Below are positions 35,277 to 45,431 of a stretch of DNA of 64,000 nt, one piece after another; position 1 is the stretch's first letter, and each line of letters starts with the position of its first letter. The stretch spans positions 1 through 64,000 of the forward strand of contig NZ_SMAR01000015.1 in assembly GCF_004342225.1 (NCBI RefSeq), read 5' to 3'. A model generated the notes under the pieces. The model was not told the origin of the DNA and ran no database searches. It saw only the letters and a list, made by a program, of their open reading frames with translations. The DNA is from Martelella mediterranea (GTDB taxonomy: Bacteria; Pseudomonadota; Alphaproteobacteria; Rhizobiales; Rhizobiaceae). Both the position numbers and the translations under genes were made by a program.

Positions 35277-36731
35277 ATGCTAAAACAGGCATCCCGCCGC
35301 TTCCCTATGAGCCGATTGTCCAACGCAGTCATGTTCGTTGCCGCGCTTTTCGTCATTGTTGCGCTTCAGCCTGCCATCAAGGCGCATGCAGACACGAATG
35401 ATGCGGCAATCGTCATTGATGCACACACCGGAAAAGTGCTCTACAGCGACCACCCGGACGCACCGCGCTATCCGGCATCGCTCACGAAAATGATGACGCT
35501 TTATCTGTTGTTTGAAGCGATGGACGACGGACGGGTGACGCTGAACACCAAGATCCCGATGTCCAAACATGCCGCTTCAGAGCCACCGACGAAGCTCTAT
35601 ATCCCGGCTGGCGGCAGTGTTTCCGTAGAAACCGCGATCTATGCGCTCATCACCCGTTCGGCAAATGATGTCTCAACTGCCATCGGTGAATTTCTCGGCG
35701 GTTCTGAAGCGAATTTTGCCCGGATGATGACAAACAAGGCCCATGCACTGGGCATGACGCGCACGACCTACAAGAATGCCCACGGTCTTCCTAACAGCGC
35801 TCAGAAAACAACCGCGCGCGATCAGGCACGGCTTGGCATCGCTCTACGGCAGCATTTCCCGCAATATTATCACTACTTTGGTACACGCAGCTTCAAATAT
35901 GGCAAGCATTACATCGGGAATCACAACAAGCTTCTCGGTAAGGTAAAAGGTGTGGATGGTATCAAGACCGGCTACACCAATGCATCCGGCTACAACCTTG
36001 CGACCTCCGCAGAGATCGGCAATCGATCGATCGTCGCTGTGGTTATGGGCGGATCCACCGGTGCCAGCCGCAATCAGTGGGCAACCCGACTTGTCGAAAA
36101 ATACTTGCCCAAAGCCTCCAATGGTGGTGGTAGCTTTGCCATCGCTCGTGCGGACACGATGAAGTTTCCCGACGAAGGTCCGATCCCCTACCCCCGACCG
36201 ACGGCAGATACCGGCGTAGCTCTTGCCTATGCTGCAAATGACAACCAGAAGCCTCATGCCGTCGCTGCCGGCCTGAGTGGCCCTCAGGCCGATCTGGTTG
36301 CCAATGTTCCGGTTCCGCGTGAACGCGTCGCAGCTGACAACGACAATGGAGAAGGCTTGCGCGTGGAGGACATTATCGAGACAGCAGACAACGTGACGGA
36401 TGCGGTCGGCAACGCCATTATACCACAAGCGCAGGCACACGAATCTGCACCGGACACCTCGATAACAACCGCCGCTATCGGTCCGCGCGGATGGGTTGTT
36501 CAGGTTGGAACAGCCGCCACGGAATCTGACGCAGAAGCCCTGCTCCAGCGCACAAAATCCAAAGCCGAAGGCGCTTTGGATTCCAGTGAACCGTTTGCTC
36601 TGGCCTATAACAGCGGCGGCCAGAAAATCTATCGCGCCCGGTTCGGTGGCTTTTCCGATCAGGAAGAAGCAGTGCGGACCTGCCGCGCACTCAAGCGCAA
36701 TGGCGTGAACTGCTGGGCAAGCCTGCAATAA
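35277..36731 (+). CDS. D-alanyl-D-alanine carboxypeptidase (PBP5/6 type) with C-terminal SPOR domain
   Basis: Starting at ATG 35277 the protein has 484 residues: a signal peptide, a peptidase S11 domain with SLTK (68-71, catalytic Ser/Lys), SAN (128-130) and KTG (230-232), a linker of about 100 residues, and a SPOR domain (WVVQVGTAATESDAEAL to the end) that binds denuded peptidoglycan at the division site. It trims the pentapeptide side chain in the periplasm. The frame extends to 35151, but a signal peptide from ATG 35277 or 35307 is more plausible. A strong terminator follows. Confidence 0.92.
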   Translation: MLKQASRRFPMSRLSNAVMFVAALFVIVALQPAIKAHADTNDAAIVIDAHTGKVLYSDHPDAPRYPASLTKMMTLYLLFEAMDDGRVTLNTKIPMSKHAASEPPTKLYIPAGGSVSVETAIYALITRSANDVSTAIGEFLGGSEANFARMMTNKAHALGMTRTTYKNAHGLPNSAQKTTARDQARLGIALRQHFPQYYHYFGTRSFKYGKHYIGNHNKLLGKVKGVDGIKTGYTNASGYNLATSAEIGNRSIVAVVMGGSTGASRNQWATRLVEKYLPKASNGGGSFAIARADTMKFPDEGPIPYPRPTADTGVALAYAANDNQKPHAVAAGLSGPQADLVANVPVPRERVAADNDNGEGLRVEDIIETADNVTDAVGNAIIPQAQAHESAPDTSITTAAIGPRGWVVQVGTAATESDAEALLQRTKSKAEGALDSSEPFALAYNSGGQKIYRARFGGFSDQEEAVRTCRALKRNGVNCWASLQ

Positions 36732-36766
36732 GGCCAGCGCCTGATCACGAATCGAAGTTATTTAAG

Positions 36767-36796
36767 TGCCGGCTTTCAATGAAAGCCGGCATTTTT
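36767..36796 (+). terminator. Rho-independent terminator of the D,D-carboxypeptidase gene
   Basis: TGCCGGCTTTC and GAAAGCCGGCA form an eleven-base perfect stem with an AAT loop, followed by TTTTT, 36 bases past the stop codon. Confidence 0.9.
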
Positions 36797-36928
36797 GTGA
36801 CGGTAAAGGAATTCGAAAGGTTTGCGGTCTACCTTCAGGGGTAAGGTAAGGATTTCGAAAGCACGAAACGAGAATTCGCCGATCGAAATTGAATCCTGCA
36901 TGTGTCTTGCGTTGCCAAGAGGACTGAC

Positions 36929-37201
36929 GTGAACAGGAAACAGAGCGACCAAACAATGACCGGTAAAAACGCCCAGCAAGAGGTGCAGCGCACCAGCTTC
37001 AACCCATTGCATGAAGCGACGCAGAAACTTTCCGAGTATGCCCGTTTCCCTGGCCGCTATCGGGCCAAGGAATTGATTGGCCTGCTTTCAAGCCAAAGTG
37101 ACCGCGCTTTGCGGATAGCTCAGCCGAGTGTGCGTATTCACCTATATATTGACACAGCGCGCAAATCTGACCGGCATACACTGAACCTTCGCCTGCGTTA
37201 A
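36929..37201 (+). CDS. Small basic hypothetical protein
   Basis: I do not recognise this 90-residue protein. A GTG at 36929 is preceded by AAGAGGACTGAC, a good ribosome binding site. The product is rich in Arg/Lys/Gln, with a helical middle (EATQKLSEYARFPGRYRAKEL) and a Ser/Arg-rich end; no membrane segment or signal is seen. It is bracketed by a terminator upstream (36767-36796) and its own terminator downstream (37258-37282), which supports an independent transcript. A non-coding RNA in place of a protein is possible. Confidence 0.5.
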   Translation: MNRKQSDQTMTGKNAQQEVQRTSFNPLHEATQKLSEYARFPGRYRAKELIGLLSSQSDRALRIAQPSVRIHLYIDTARKSDRHTLNLRLR

Positions 37202-37257
37202 GCTCAGCTAAAAGCTGACAAAAATCCCCTGTCCGGCTTTTAAATGCCCCTGACGAG

Positions 37258-37282
37258 CCCGTCGATTTTTCGACGGGTTTTT
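37258..37282 (+). terminator. Rho-independent terminator after the small basic gene
   Basis: CCCGTCGA-TTTT-TCGACGGG is a perfect eight-base stem followed by TTTTTGCGTTTT, 56 bases past the stop at 37201. Confidence 0.88.
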
Positions 37283-37765
37283 GCGTTTTAAGTGGTCACG
37301 TAGATCGCCGCTTTCAGATTGCCATAAGGCTCCCAGCCCGCCTTATATTGCCTTATTCCAACGCGAGGCCTGAAACCGTCAATAGTCATCTGGAGAGCGT
37401 TTCAGGGCACCCGTTTTAGTTCCGTATCATTTTACAGCAAACGCCGAGGGACAAAGCGTTCGCAAATCAAACAAGCTCCGGTCCATTCACCACAAAACAG
37501 TGGCTAAAACGCAACATCTGAAACGCCGTTCACAAACACCATCCCGCCATTGAACAATGGTTTGCTAAACATATGATGTTGGGGAAATCGCTCAGGAGCG
37601 GGACATTTTTTGATGAAGTTTTTTATGACTGCCGATTTTGGCGAAACCGACATTTTAGAAGATGCGACCAGCATTTCCGGCTTGCAGGAATCGCGCCTGA
37701 CCCAAACCAGCCTGAAGGCCGGCTTTGTGATCCGTTTCTGACGATCGAAAACCGTCAGCATTGCA
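37283..37765. other. Intergenic region without recognisable genes
   Basis: Two short frames on opposite strands (around 37504-37794) overlap and match nothing; neither has a good ribosome binding site. The stretch is somewhat AT-rich near 37540-37640. It may hold a decayed gene. I see nothing else in it. Confidence 0.5.
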
Positions 37766-37792
37766 TAAAAAAGGCGACCGTAAAGCCGCCTT
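37766..37792 (-). terminator. Terminator of the GST gene
   Basis: On the reverse strand AAGGCG and CGCCTT pair around a nine-base loop, followed by TTTTTTAT, 30 bases past the GST stop. Confidence 0.75.
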
Positions 37793-37821
37793 GAATTTAC
37801 GCTTTTGCCCGAAAATCGGGA

Positions 37822-38529
37822 TTAATCGCGGGGCGGGATTTCAAGCCCTTTGATGCTTGCCGGACGCGATGCACAGCGCTCTACCCATGCATTGACAGCG
37901 TGAAAGTCACTGAGGCCCAGATGCTCAGCTGCATTGTAACCTTCAGACAAGCCGCGTACCCATGGGAAAATTGCTATATCGGCAATCGTGTATTCGTCAC
38001 CCATGATGAACGCGCTATCCATCAACTGGCCTTCAAGCACACCGAGTAAGCGACGGGCTTCATTTGTGTAGCGTTCCATCGGGTAAGGATTGTTCGCAAC
38101 TTTATCGGCGGCGTACTTATAAAAGTGACCGAACTGGCCAAACATTGGGCCGATACCGCCCACCTGAAACATGACCCACTGGATCGTTTTATACAAACCG
38201 ACAGGATCATTCGGGATCAGCTTACCGGTCTTTTCGGCCAGATATAGAAGGATTGCTCCCGATTCAAAAAGGCCGATCGGCTTTCCTTCAGGACCATCCG
38301 GATCAATAATCGCAGGAATTTTATTGTTCGGATTAAGCGAGAGAAATTCAGGCGTCATCTGATCGTCGTTCGAAAACGATATAAGATGCGCTTCATAGGG
38401 AAGCCCAATTTCTTCAAGAGCGATTGAGACCTTCACACCATTCGGTGTGGGTAGGGAATAGAGCTGTAGAATATCGGGATTTTTTGCCGGCCATCGGGAT
38501 GTGATCGGGAAGTCGGACAAGCGTGACAT
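37822..38529 (-). CDS. Glutathione S-transferase family protein (YfcG/YghU-like)
   Basis: The 235-residue protein has the thioredoxin-like GST N-domain (LQLYSLPTPNGVKVSIALEEIGLPYE, residues 22-47; NPNNKIPAI and FESGAILLYLAE near 90) and an all-helical C-domain with TIADIAIFPWVRG near 195. The TPNGVK motif is typical of the YfcG/YghU class, which act as glutathione-dependent disulfide-bond reductases. AAGGAG precedes the ATG. It is monocistronic with its own terminator. Confidence 0.9.
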   Translation of the reverse strand: MSRLSDFPITSRWPAKNPDILQLYSLPTPNGVKVSIALEEIGLPYEAHLISFSNDDQMTPEFLSLNPNNKIPAIIDPDGPEGKPIGLFESGAILLYLAEKTGKLIPNDPVGLYKTIQWVMFQVGGIGPMFGQFGHFYKYAADKVANNPYPMERYTNEARRLLGVLEGQLMDSAFIMGDEYTIADIAIFPWVRGLSEGYNAAEHLGLSDFHAVNAWVERCASRPASIKGLEIPPRD

Positions 38530-38799
38530 AGACGCTCCTTAAAATATGGAGTTTTTGTGTTCAGTATTTTCAGATGTGCTGCATTGCACGGAATTACAAG
38601 CTCAGAGTTTCCATTTTTGTGGCTACAAAATGGAGACAGTGAGTCAACGCAGGTCGAAACAAGTGATTTTTTTCATTAATCATCACCAGCGTAACCCAAA
38701 AACATCATTCGGGCAGAACCAGGTTGCGTGATTGATCGCAAAGCACCGAGTAAGCCGAACGCCGGATTTCGTTCAAAGCCATGCGGCAAGCGGTTTACG

Positions 38800-39495
38800 C
38801 TAGTGTTGGCTTTTCAGCGCCTGCGTAATTTCCGCTATGACCGGATCATCTGCATGCTCCGGCTTTTTGGCCCGTACAAAGCAGGCTTCAGACTTCAGGA
38901 TCACGCCATCGTTCAAAATTTTCAGATGATTGGCCGCAAGCGTCGATCCGGTCGAGGTGATGTCGACGATGATATCGGCCTGCCCTGCCATGGGAGCGCC
39001 TTCGGTCGCACCAAGGCTTTCGACGATACGGTAAAGCTGAATACCGTGCTGAGCCGTGAAGAACTGCTGCGTCAGCCGCCAGAATTTTGTGGCAATGGCG
39101 AGCCTGCGTCCATGGCGGCTGCGAAACTCCGAAGCAACGTCGTTGAGGTCTGCCATCGTATCGACGTCCAGCCAGATTTCCGGCACAGCGACGATAACAT
39201 CAGCCTGCCCGAAACCCAGGCGTGCAAGAAACTCAGCCTTTTCATCAACGCCGGGCACATTTTCGCGCATAACGTCTTCGCCGGTTACACCGAAATCGAC
39301 AGTCCCCTTGCCCAGCTCGCGCGAGATTTCAGAGGCAGACAGAAAGGCCACCTCAATATCATCCCGGCCTGAAATCCGGCCACGATAGGAGCGATCATTG
39401 CCGTTGGTTTCGACAATGAAACCAGCCTTTGCCAGAGCAGCTTCCGCACCTTCCTTGATACGGCCCTTCGACGGAAGAGCGATGGTAACGGTCAT
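38800..39495 (-). CDS. hisG: ATP phosphoribosyltransferase, short form
   Basis: The 231-residue HisG(S) form catalyses the first step of histidine synthesis and lacks the C-terminal regulatory domain, so it needs HisZ. The protein begins [17 protein letters not shown], has [10 protein letters not shown] and the PRPP-binding segment [22 protein letters not shown]. Its ATG overlaps the hisZ stop by four bases, so the two subunits are translationally coupled and made together. Confidence 0.95.
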   Translation of the reverse strand: MTVTIALPSKGRIKEGAEAALAKAGFIVETNGNDRSYRGRISGRDDIEVAFLSASEISRELGKGTVDFGVTGEDVMRENVPGVDEKAEFLARLGFGQADVIVAVPEIWLDVDTMADLNDVASEFRSRHGRRLAIATKFWRLTQQFFTAQHGIQLYRIVESLGATEGAPMAGQADIIVDITSTGSTLAANHLKILNDGVILKSEACFVRAKKPEHADDPVIAEITQALKSQH

Positions 39496-40637
39496 TTGGA
39501 CGTTCTCCCTTCGGCCTGTGCAGTGGCCCGCTCAATCCGGTCGAGCCAGAGAGAGAAACCAACTGCCGGAATACGGGCTTCAGCGCCCAAAAGCGTCAAC
39601 AGGCGGTCATAACGGCCGCCACCGGCCAGAAGCGCACCCGATGGCCCCTCTTCGGAAATCTCGAAGACAAGGCCGGTATAATAATCAAGCGGCCGGCCAA
39701 AAGCGGCGCGATAGGAAATTGTGGCGACATCCACGCCCGCCGACGACAAGGCCTCAATGCGCGCACTGAAACCGGAAACGGCAGCTTTGATATCCAGCCG
39801 GTATTCTGCTGCAAAATCATCGAGCACTTTTGTGGCTTTATCCAGCGCAACATCCAGCGCCAGAAAGGCCTTCAATGCCGCCAGCGCTTCCTCGTCAAGA
39901 CTGGTTACAGAAAGAGCCAGCTTTTCCTTCAGCCGTCGTGCGATCTCCTCCGGGCTTCGGCTGGCATTTGTGGAATATCCGGTCGCACTCATGGTCTCGT
40001 TGATGTGCGCAATCAACCCGGCCTCATTACCATCCGCCAGAAAGCCGGCGACCCGCCGGTCAAGCCCGGAAACAGGCTGCGGGCTTGCCAGTGTTTCCAT
40101 CAGCCGGGCAAGCTGTGCCTGATTGCCGAAAGCGCCGATCAACCGCTTCTGCCATCCGCCCGGCAGACCAAGCGCCCTGACAACAGCCTCGAAAACAGCC
40201 TGATCGCCAAGCGTGGTCAGAAGTTTTCTGCCAGGCAGCATTTTCTGCAAAACCTGTGTGGCATCGGCAATGGCACGCGCATCGGCTGCCGCCACATCGG
40301 CTTCGCCCAAATCCTCGATACCGGCCTGATAAAACTCAGCTTCACCATCATCACGCGCCTGACGAAAAACCATGCCGCAATAGGCATAGCGGCGCGGCGT
40401 TCCGGCATTTTCGGCGATATGCCCCATACATACGGGAATGGTGAATTCCGGGCGCAGGCAAAGGCTTTCGCCGGTTTCGCTCTCTGTCATGAAAATACGG
40501 CGACGCAGTGCCTCACCGGTCATATCGAGAAACGGCGCGGCAGGCTGGATCACCGGCGTATCGGTCATCACGGTCGCACGCGCTTTGAACTCTGAAATGA
40601 TAAGACCGGCAGACGCCGGAAGGCTGGAAGACGGCAT
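39492..40637 (-). CDS. hisZ: ATP phosphoribosyltransferase regulatory subunit
   Basis: This HisRS-like but non-aminoacylating protein (381 residues) has class II motif 2-like [22 protein letters not shown] and motif 3-like [26 protein letters not shown]. It combines with short HisG into the allosteric enzyme. The ATG at 40637 is chosen; the frame runs 20 codons further with no better signal. It lies between hisS and hisG, the standard alphaproteobacterial order. Confidence 0.92.
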   Translation of the reverse strand: MPSSSLPASAGLIISEFKARATVMTDTPVIQPAAPFLDMTGEALRRRIFMTESETGESLCLRPEFTIPVCMGHIAENAGTPRRYAYCGMVFRQARDDGEAEFYQAGIEDLGEADVAAADARAIADATQVLQKMLPGRKLLTTLGDQAVFEAVVRALGLPGGWQKRLIGAFGNQAQLARLMETLASPQPVSGLDRRVAGFLADGNEAGLIAHINETMSATGYSTNASRSPEEIARRLKEKLALSVTSLDEEALAALKAFLALDVALDKATKVLDDFAAEYRLDIKAAVSGFSARIEALSSAGVDVATISYRAAFGRPLDYYTGLVFEISEEGPSGALLAGGGRYDRLLTLLGAEARIPAVGFSLWLDRIERATAQAEGRTSK

Positions 40638-40766
40638 GGATCGTCCGTTTGTCTGGTCAAAGGAATTCGCCGACCCCGAACACCACCCTTTGGGCAAAAA
40701 GTCAACGCTTGAGGGACTTTCACGTCACTTTCAGGCCGGGTGCCCTGCCGGAAAGACCTGACGCGC

Positions 40767-42326
40767 TCAGCTTTCGCTGGCGCGCTTCCGATCTTCTGCC
40801 TGGGCTTCCAACATGGCGCGAACCTCTTCAACAAGCGCGCTTTCCGGCACGGTTTTCTGTGCCACGCGGGCCTCGCGCCATTCGGCATTGTCCTCGATCT
40901 CACCGGACAAACGCTTTCCCTCGATCAGGTCCTTGATCTGGACGACACCTTCGGCGCGCTCATCGCCGCCCTGAATGATGGCGATGGGGCAGCCGCGACG
41001 GTCGGCATATTTGAGCTGGTTGCCGAATTTCTTCCAGTTGCCCTGATACATCTCGGCGCGGATGCCGGCCTTACGCAATTCCTGCGTCATCCTCTGGTAG
41101 CGCCCCATCGCCTCGGCATCGCCATCCATGACGGTGACGAGAACGGGCTCGATCACCTCGGACGCGCCGAGCTTGCCGAGATTCTTCAGCGCCGTCATCA
41201 GCCGCGACACGCCGATGGAAAAGCCCGTTGCCGGCACCGGCTGGCCCATGAAGCGCGACACCAGCCCGTCATACCGCCCGCCGCCGCCGACCGAACCGAA
41301 CACGACCTTTTCACCCTTTTCATTGGTGACGTCGAAGGTGAGTTCGGCTTCGTAGACAGGGCCAGTATAGTATTCGAGGCCACGGACGACGGAGGGATCG
41401 ACCGCTACCCTCAGCGGTTTCCCGCCATAACCTGCCGCCATCACTTGGCCAAGCAGGCTCGACAGCTCGTTAATGCCCGACAAACCAACCTCGGAATCAC
41501 CAATCACAGCCATCAAACGATCCAAATAAGATCGTTGCTTCGAACCATCGGCGTCATCTGCTATGGGACCAACATTAGGAACAACTACGGTTAGAACTTT
41601 CTCTATCTGCTCCGTGCCAAGCCCCGCGCCCTTGGTGAAATCACCTGACTCGTCCTTACGGCCCTCACCCAACAGCAGCCGCACCCCGTCAGCCCCAAAC
41701 TTATCCAGCTTGTCAATCGCCCTCAGCACCGTCAGCCGCTGCGCCGCGTTCTCCTCACCGCCAAGGCCGATCGCCTCCAGCACCCCATCCAGCACCTTGC
41801 GGTTGTTCACCCGGATCACATAGTCGCCGCGCGGAATGCCGAGGGCTTCCATTGTGTCGGCCATCATCATGCACATTTCGGCATCCGCCTGGACGCCCGG
41901 CGCGCCGACGACGTCGGCATCGAACTGCATGAACTGGCGGAAGCGGCCGGGGCCGGGCTTTTCGTTGCGGAACACATAGCCGGCGCGATAGGTGCGGTAG
42001 GGAAGCTGGATGTCGTTGAAATTTTCAGCGACATGGCGGGCAAGCGGCGCCGTCAGGTCGTAGCGCAGCGACATCCACTGGTCGTCATCATCGGTCAGCG
42101 AGAACACGCCTTCATTGGGGCGGTCGCTGTCCGGCAGGAATTTGCCCAGCGCATCGGTATATTCGAACATCGGCGTTTCCACCGGATCGAAGCCGTAATT
42201 CTCGTAGACCGCCTTGATCTTCGCCACCATTTCCTCGGTCGCGCGGATATCGGCGGCGGAGCGGTCGCCAAAGCCGCGCGGCAGGCGGGCCTTCAGCTTC
42301 TGCGGTTTCTTCTTCTTGTCGCTCAT
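40767..42326 (-). CDS. hisS: Histidine--tRNA ligase
   Basis: This 519-residue class II synthetase charges tRNA-His. It has motif 1 around [19 protein letters not shown], motif 2 [20 protein letters not shown] and the histidine-binding [14 protein letters not shown] with [12 protein letters not shown]. The ATG at 42326 gives [19 protein letters not shown]; the frame continues to 42407 without support. Coding sequence is noticeably GC-rich on both sides of a less GC-rich patch at about 41480-41640, a variable insertion region. Confidence 0.95.
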   Translation of the reverse strand: MSDKKKKPQKLKARLPRGFGDRSAADIRATEEMVAKIKAVYENYGFDPVETPMFEYTDALGKFLPDSDRPNEGVFSLTDDDDQWMSLRYDLTAPLARHVAENFNDIQLPYRTYRAGYVFRNEKPGPGRFRQFMQFDADVVGAPGVQADAEMCMMMADTMEALGIPRGDYVIRVNNRKVLDGVLEAIGLGGEENAAQRLTVLRAIDKLDKFGADGVRLLLGEGRKDESGDFTKGAGLGTEQIEKVLTVVVPNVGPIADDADGSKQRSYLDRLMAVIGDSEVGLSGINELSSLLGQVMAAGYGGKPLRVAVDPSVVRGLEYYTGPVYEAELTFDVTNEKGEKVVFGSVGGGGRYDGLVSRFMGQPVPATGFSIGVSRLMTALKNLGKLGASEVIEPVLVTVMDGDAEAMGRYQRMTQELRKAGIRAEMYQGNWKKFGNQLKYADRRGCPIAIIQGGDERAEGVVQIKDLIEGKRLSGEIEDNAEWREARVAQKTVPESALVEEVRAMLEAQAEDRKRASES

Positions 42327-42410
42327 GGGGCTGACCGTTCTTTTTATCTGCTGGAAAATGCTGGTCGCTGTCTTAAAAGATCGAAGGCCGGGCGGCAAGC
42401 CTCTCAACCA

Positions 42411-43304
42411 TCAGGGCTGACCTTCAAAGCTGAATGTCACGAGCGCTTCCGCCGCCTTGCTCAGATGCCGTTCCTTGTGGCTTAGAAGCTGAAACGCGCG
42501 CGATGGCAGATCGAAATTCACCCGTTTCAGTCCGCCGGAGGCAAGCCACGGCGCGGCCACCGAACCGGAAATGGCCGTCGCAGCATGGCTGGCGCGCACC
42601 GCAGAAAGAACGGCTTCGTTTGACGGCAGCGACATCACGACCGTCAGCGCCTCAGCGGGAATACCGAATGCGGCCATACCATACTCAAACTCGGAGCGTG
42701 TGCCGGAACCATCCTCGCGCAGAACCCAACTGGTCTGTCCGGCCAGTTCCCCCGGCGTCACCACACGTCCATCGGCAAGAGGATGTTCCGGACCGACAAC
42801 CACAACCAGAGCATCGTCAGTGATATGCCGTTTTCGCAGAAGAGGATTGTCCAGCGTGCCCTCGATATAGCCAAGCTCCGCCTCGCCATTGGCAACAGCA
42901 TCAGCCACCGTCGCGGTATTGCCGATGGACAGCTCAAGCTCGATCCCCGGATAGCGCGCATGAAAGCGCATCAGAACCGGCGGCAGAAAATAGCTGGCAA
43001 TGGTCTGACTGGCGTAAACCGAAAGCGCTCCGCGCTCCAGCCCTCCCAGCTCACCCAGAACCCGCTCAGCCGCGCGTATACGTGCCAGTGTTGCCCGCGC
43101 CTCTTCCAGAAACTGCCGTCCCTCCATTGTCAGGACAATGCCGCGGCCAACGCGGTCAAACAGTTTCACACTGTAGAAATCCTCAAGCTTGCGGATCGCA
43201 CTGGAAACCGCCGATGGTGTCAGATGCAATGCTTCAGCGGCGCGCGTCAGATGCTCGCGTTCGGCCACTTCGGTGAAAATGATAATCTGTTCAAAGGTCA
43301 TCAT
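42411..43304 (-). CDS. LysR-family regulator, likely of the divergent yeiH gene
   Basis: The 297-residue protein has an N-terminal winged helix (FEQIIIFTEVAEREHLTRAAEALHLTPSAVSSAIRKLE) and a CysB/Cbl-like effector domain from about residue 90. The same pairing of a LysR gene (YeiE in E. coli) divergent from yeiH is common. An inverted repeat fit for a LysR dimer lies in the 204-base space between them. The effector is unknown; sulfur compounds are plausible from family knowledge. Confidence 0.88.
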   Translation of the reverse strand: MMTFEQIIIFTEVAEREHLTRAAEALHLTPSAVSSAIRKLEDFYSVKLFDRVGRGIVLTMEGRQFLEEARATLARIRAAERVLGELGGLERGALSVYASQTIASYFLPPVLMRFHARYPGIELELSIGNTATVADAVANGEAELGYIEGTLDNPLLRKRHITDDALVVVVGPEHPLADGRVVTPGELAGQTSWVLREDGSGTRSEFEYGMAAFGIPAEALTVVMSLPSNEAVLSAVRASHAATAISGSVAAPWLASGGLKRVNFDLPSRAFQLLSHKERHLSKAAEALVTFSFEGQP

Positions 43305-43323
43305 GGGAAAAACGTTCGCTCCA

Positions 43324-43352
43324 ATCGAATGAATTGTAAATTATTATTCGAT
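43324..43352. promoter_or_regulatory. Candidate LysR operator between lysR and yeiH
   Basis: ATCGAAT (43324-43330) and ATTCGAT (43346-43352) form a perfect inverted repeat with a 15-base AT-rich spacer. It begins 20 bases upstream of the lysR start codon and 157 bases before yeiH. Spacing and symmetry fit a LysR recognition site. Confidence 0.55.
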
Positions 43353-43508
43353 GGAAGTCGACATTCGCGCATGAGACATTCCCACCATCCAAAGACGTTC
43401 AGCGCCGCAACCTTCGCGACCGCAAACGCCATATCTGAGAATTGTCCTGATTTTCACCCGCGCATTCCCGGCGGCGGCGTAAATCACTGCCATTGCGAGA
43501 CAAAAGAG

Positions 43509-44567
43509 ATGCAGACCGCTTCAGAGGCCCTATCGAATACCGATAACAGCCGCCTTCAGTTTTTCACACGCCTTGTCCCCGGCCTGCTTCTGGCGGGCGC
43601 AGTGTCGGCAGCCGCATTTGCGCTGGAGGCACTGGAGGTTCATCTTACCGGCCATCGCTATGTTGAAAACCTGGTGCTCGCCATTTTGCTTGGCACGGTC
43701 ATCCGGTCGGCTATCAGCCTGCCCGCTGTCTTTCATCACGGCATAAAGTTCTCGGAGAAATTCATCCTTGAGGTTGCCATTGTGCTTCTTGGCGCCTCCA
43801 TCAGCGTGCAGGCGTTAAAGGCTGCCGGGCCGGTTCTTGTGGTCGGCATCATCGGCACGGTCTCCCTGGCAATTCTCGTCAGCTATTCCATCGGGCGGGG
43901 CCTCGGCCTGAAACATAAACTGGCCACGCTGGTCGCCTGCGGCAACTCCATCTGTGGCAATTCAGCGATTGCAGCAGCGGCGCCGGTTATCGATGCAGAA
44001 GACGATGATGTTGCAGCAGCGATTGCTTTTACAGCGGTGCTGGGCGTCATCATGGTGCTTGCCCTGCCCCTGGCGCTAACGGGTCTGGGCATGACTCCAT
44101 CGCAATATGGTGTTCTTTCCGGGCTGACCGTTTATGCCGTGCCGCAAGTGCTGGCAGCCGCACAGCCGGGCGGTATGATCGCAGTGCAGACTGGCACACT
44201 GGTGAAACTCATTCGTGTGATGATGCTCGGCCCGGTTCTGTTCGCCCTTGGGATCAGCGCCCGTGCAGCCAGCCGCGAAACCGGTGGCGCAAAGGTCAAA
44301 CTGAAACACATCGCGCCCTGGTTCATCATTGGCTTTGCGATCATGATGGCGCTGCGCTCGGTCAATGCCATTCCGGATGGTCTTGTTGTCCCGCTGGCAC
44401 ACACATCAAATGCTCTTACAGTGATTGCAATGGCCGCACTTGGTCTTTCCGTAGACGTGCGCTCGCTTGGTCGCGCCGGTGGTCGTGTTGTCCTCACCGC
44501 CGTTTTGTCAATCGGCGTGCTGACGAGCATCGCTCTTGGCCTGATTTTCTTCCTGCAGATCGGCTAA
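43509..44567 (+). CDS. yeiH: YeiH/UPF0324 family membrane protein
   Basis: The 352-residue protein has ten membrane helices with the conserved HGIKFSEKFILEVAIVLLGASI and VACGNSICGNSAIAAAAPVI segments. UPF0324 members are predicted sulfate or sulfonate-related exporters; function is not settled. The true start is ATG at 43509; the much longer open frame upstream is antisense to the LysR gene. It converges with tag, three bases apart. Confidence 0.9.
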   Translation: MQTASEALSNTDNSRLQFFTRLVPGLLLAGAVSAAAFALEALEVHLTGHRYVENLVLAILLGTVIRSAISLPAVFHHGIKFSEKFILEVAIVLLGASISVQALKAAGPVLVVGIIGTVSLAILVSYSIGRGLGLKHKLATLVACGNSICGNSAIAAAAPVIDAEDDDVAAAIAFTAVLGVIMVLALPLALTGLGMTPSQYGVLSGLTVYAVPQVLAAAQPGGMIAVQTGTLVKLIRVMMLGPVLFALGISARAASRETGGAKVKLKHIAPWFIIGFAIMMALRSVNAIPDGLVVPLAHTSNALTVIAMAALGLSVDVRSLGRAGGRVVLTAVLSIGVLTSIALGLIFFLQIG

Positions 44568-44570
44568 AGC

Positions 44571-45215
44571 TCACATATCAGCCTTCGGGCGGACCAGCTC
44601 TGCCCGAAGTTTGCCGACTGTTTCACGACAGCAGCAGCCTTCAATGTGGTCGTTGACCAGTCCCATGGCCTGCATGAAGGCGTAAACCGTTGTCGGACCA
44701 ACAAATTTCCAGCCGCGTTTCTTCAGGTCTTTCGATATACGGGTTGAAGCCGGTGTAATCGGATTGGCGACCAGCGTCTCATAGTCAACGACCGCAGGCC
44801 GGTCTTGCGGCTCTGGTTCATGCGACCAGAAATAAGCGGCCAGAGAACCGAATTCGCGTTCCATATCAATGGCACGGCGCGCATTATTGATGGTGGCCTC
44901 GATCTTGCCGCGGTGACGGATGATCCCCTTGTCTTCGAGCAAACGGTTGACATCCGATTCATCAAAAAACGCGACTTTATGAAAATCGAAGCTGGCAAAA
45001 GCGGTACGAAAATTCTCGCGCTTTCTCAAGATTGTCAGCCAGGACAGCCCTGACTGAAACCCTTCAAGACAGATCTTTTCGAAAAGCCTGAAATCATCGG
45101 TGACCGGGCGTCCCCATTCTTCATCGTGGTAGCGCAGATAGTCATCCTGATTGCCATGCCAGAAGCAGCGCCAAAGCCCGTCACTGCCTTCAATCAACCC
45201 TTTTGATTCGCTCAT
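44571..45215 (-). CDS. tag: DNA-3-methyladenine glycosylase I
   Basis: The 214-residue base-excision enzyme removes 3-methyladenine. It shows RCFWHGNQDDYLRYHDEEWG (Zn-binding Cys and His), LFEKICLEGFQSGLSWLTIL, and the C-terminal NDHIEGCCCRE with the other Zn ligands. The ATG at 45215 gives MSESKGLIEGSDGLWRC; AGGGAGAG lies upstream. The frame extends 14 codons to 45257. Confidence 0.94.
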   Translation of the reverse strand: MSESKGLIEGSDGLWRCFWHGNQDDYLRYHDEEWGRPVTDDFRLFEKICLEGFQSGLSWLTILRKRENFRTAFASFDFHKVAFFDESDVNRLLEDKGIIRHRGKIEATINNARRAIDMEREFGSLAAYFWSHEPEPQDRPAVVDYETLVANPITPASTRISKDLKKRGWKFVGPTTVYAFMQAMGLVNDHIEGCCCRETVGKLRAELVRPKADM

Positions 45216-45431
45216 AAGATCCGCTCTCCCTCTGGCGCACGCCTCATAATCTGACAAATGACAATTTCAGACAAAAGACGGTTACCTTACTGTCACAACT
45301 GTTGCCATTTCGCCACGCCTGCAGAGGTTCATGAGTACAACTTTAAAATATTTATTAACTGTGATGTGGTGATTATGGTGAACGAATTCTAAAAAAGAAA
45401 GCATAGCAAAACCAGATTACCGGATCACTTC

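Noticed and set aside
37504-37794. Two overlapping opposite-strand short reading frames as genes
   Set aside because: Neither has a ribosome binding site nor a recognisable product.
42783-43508. N-terminal extension of the yeiH frame by about 240 codons
   Set aside because: The extension is antisense to the LysR gene; YeiH homology begins at ATG 43509.
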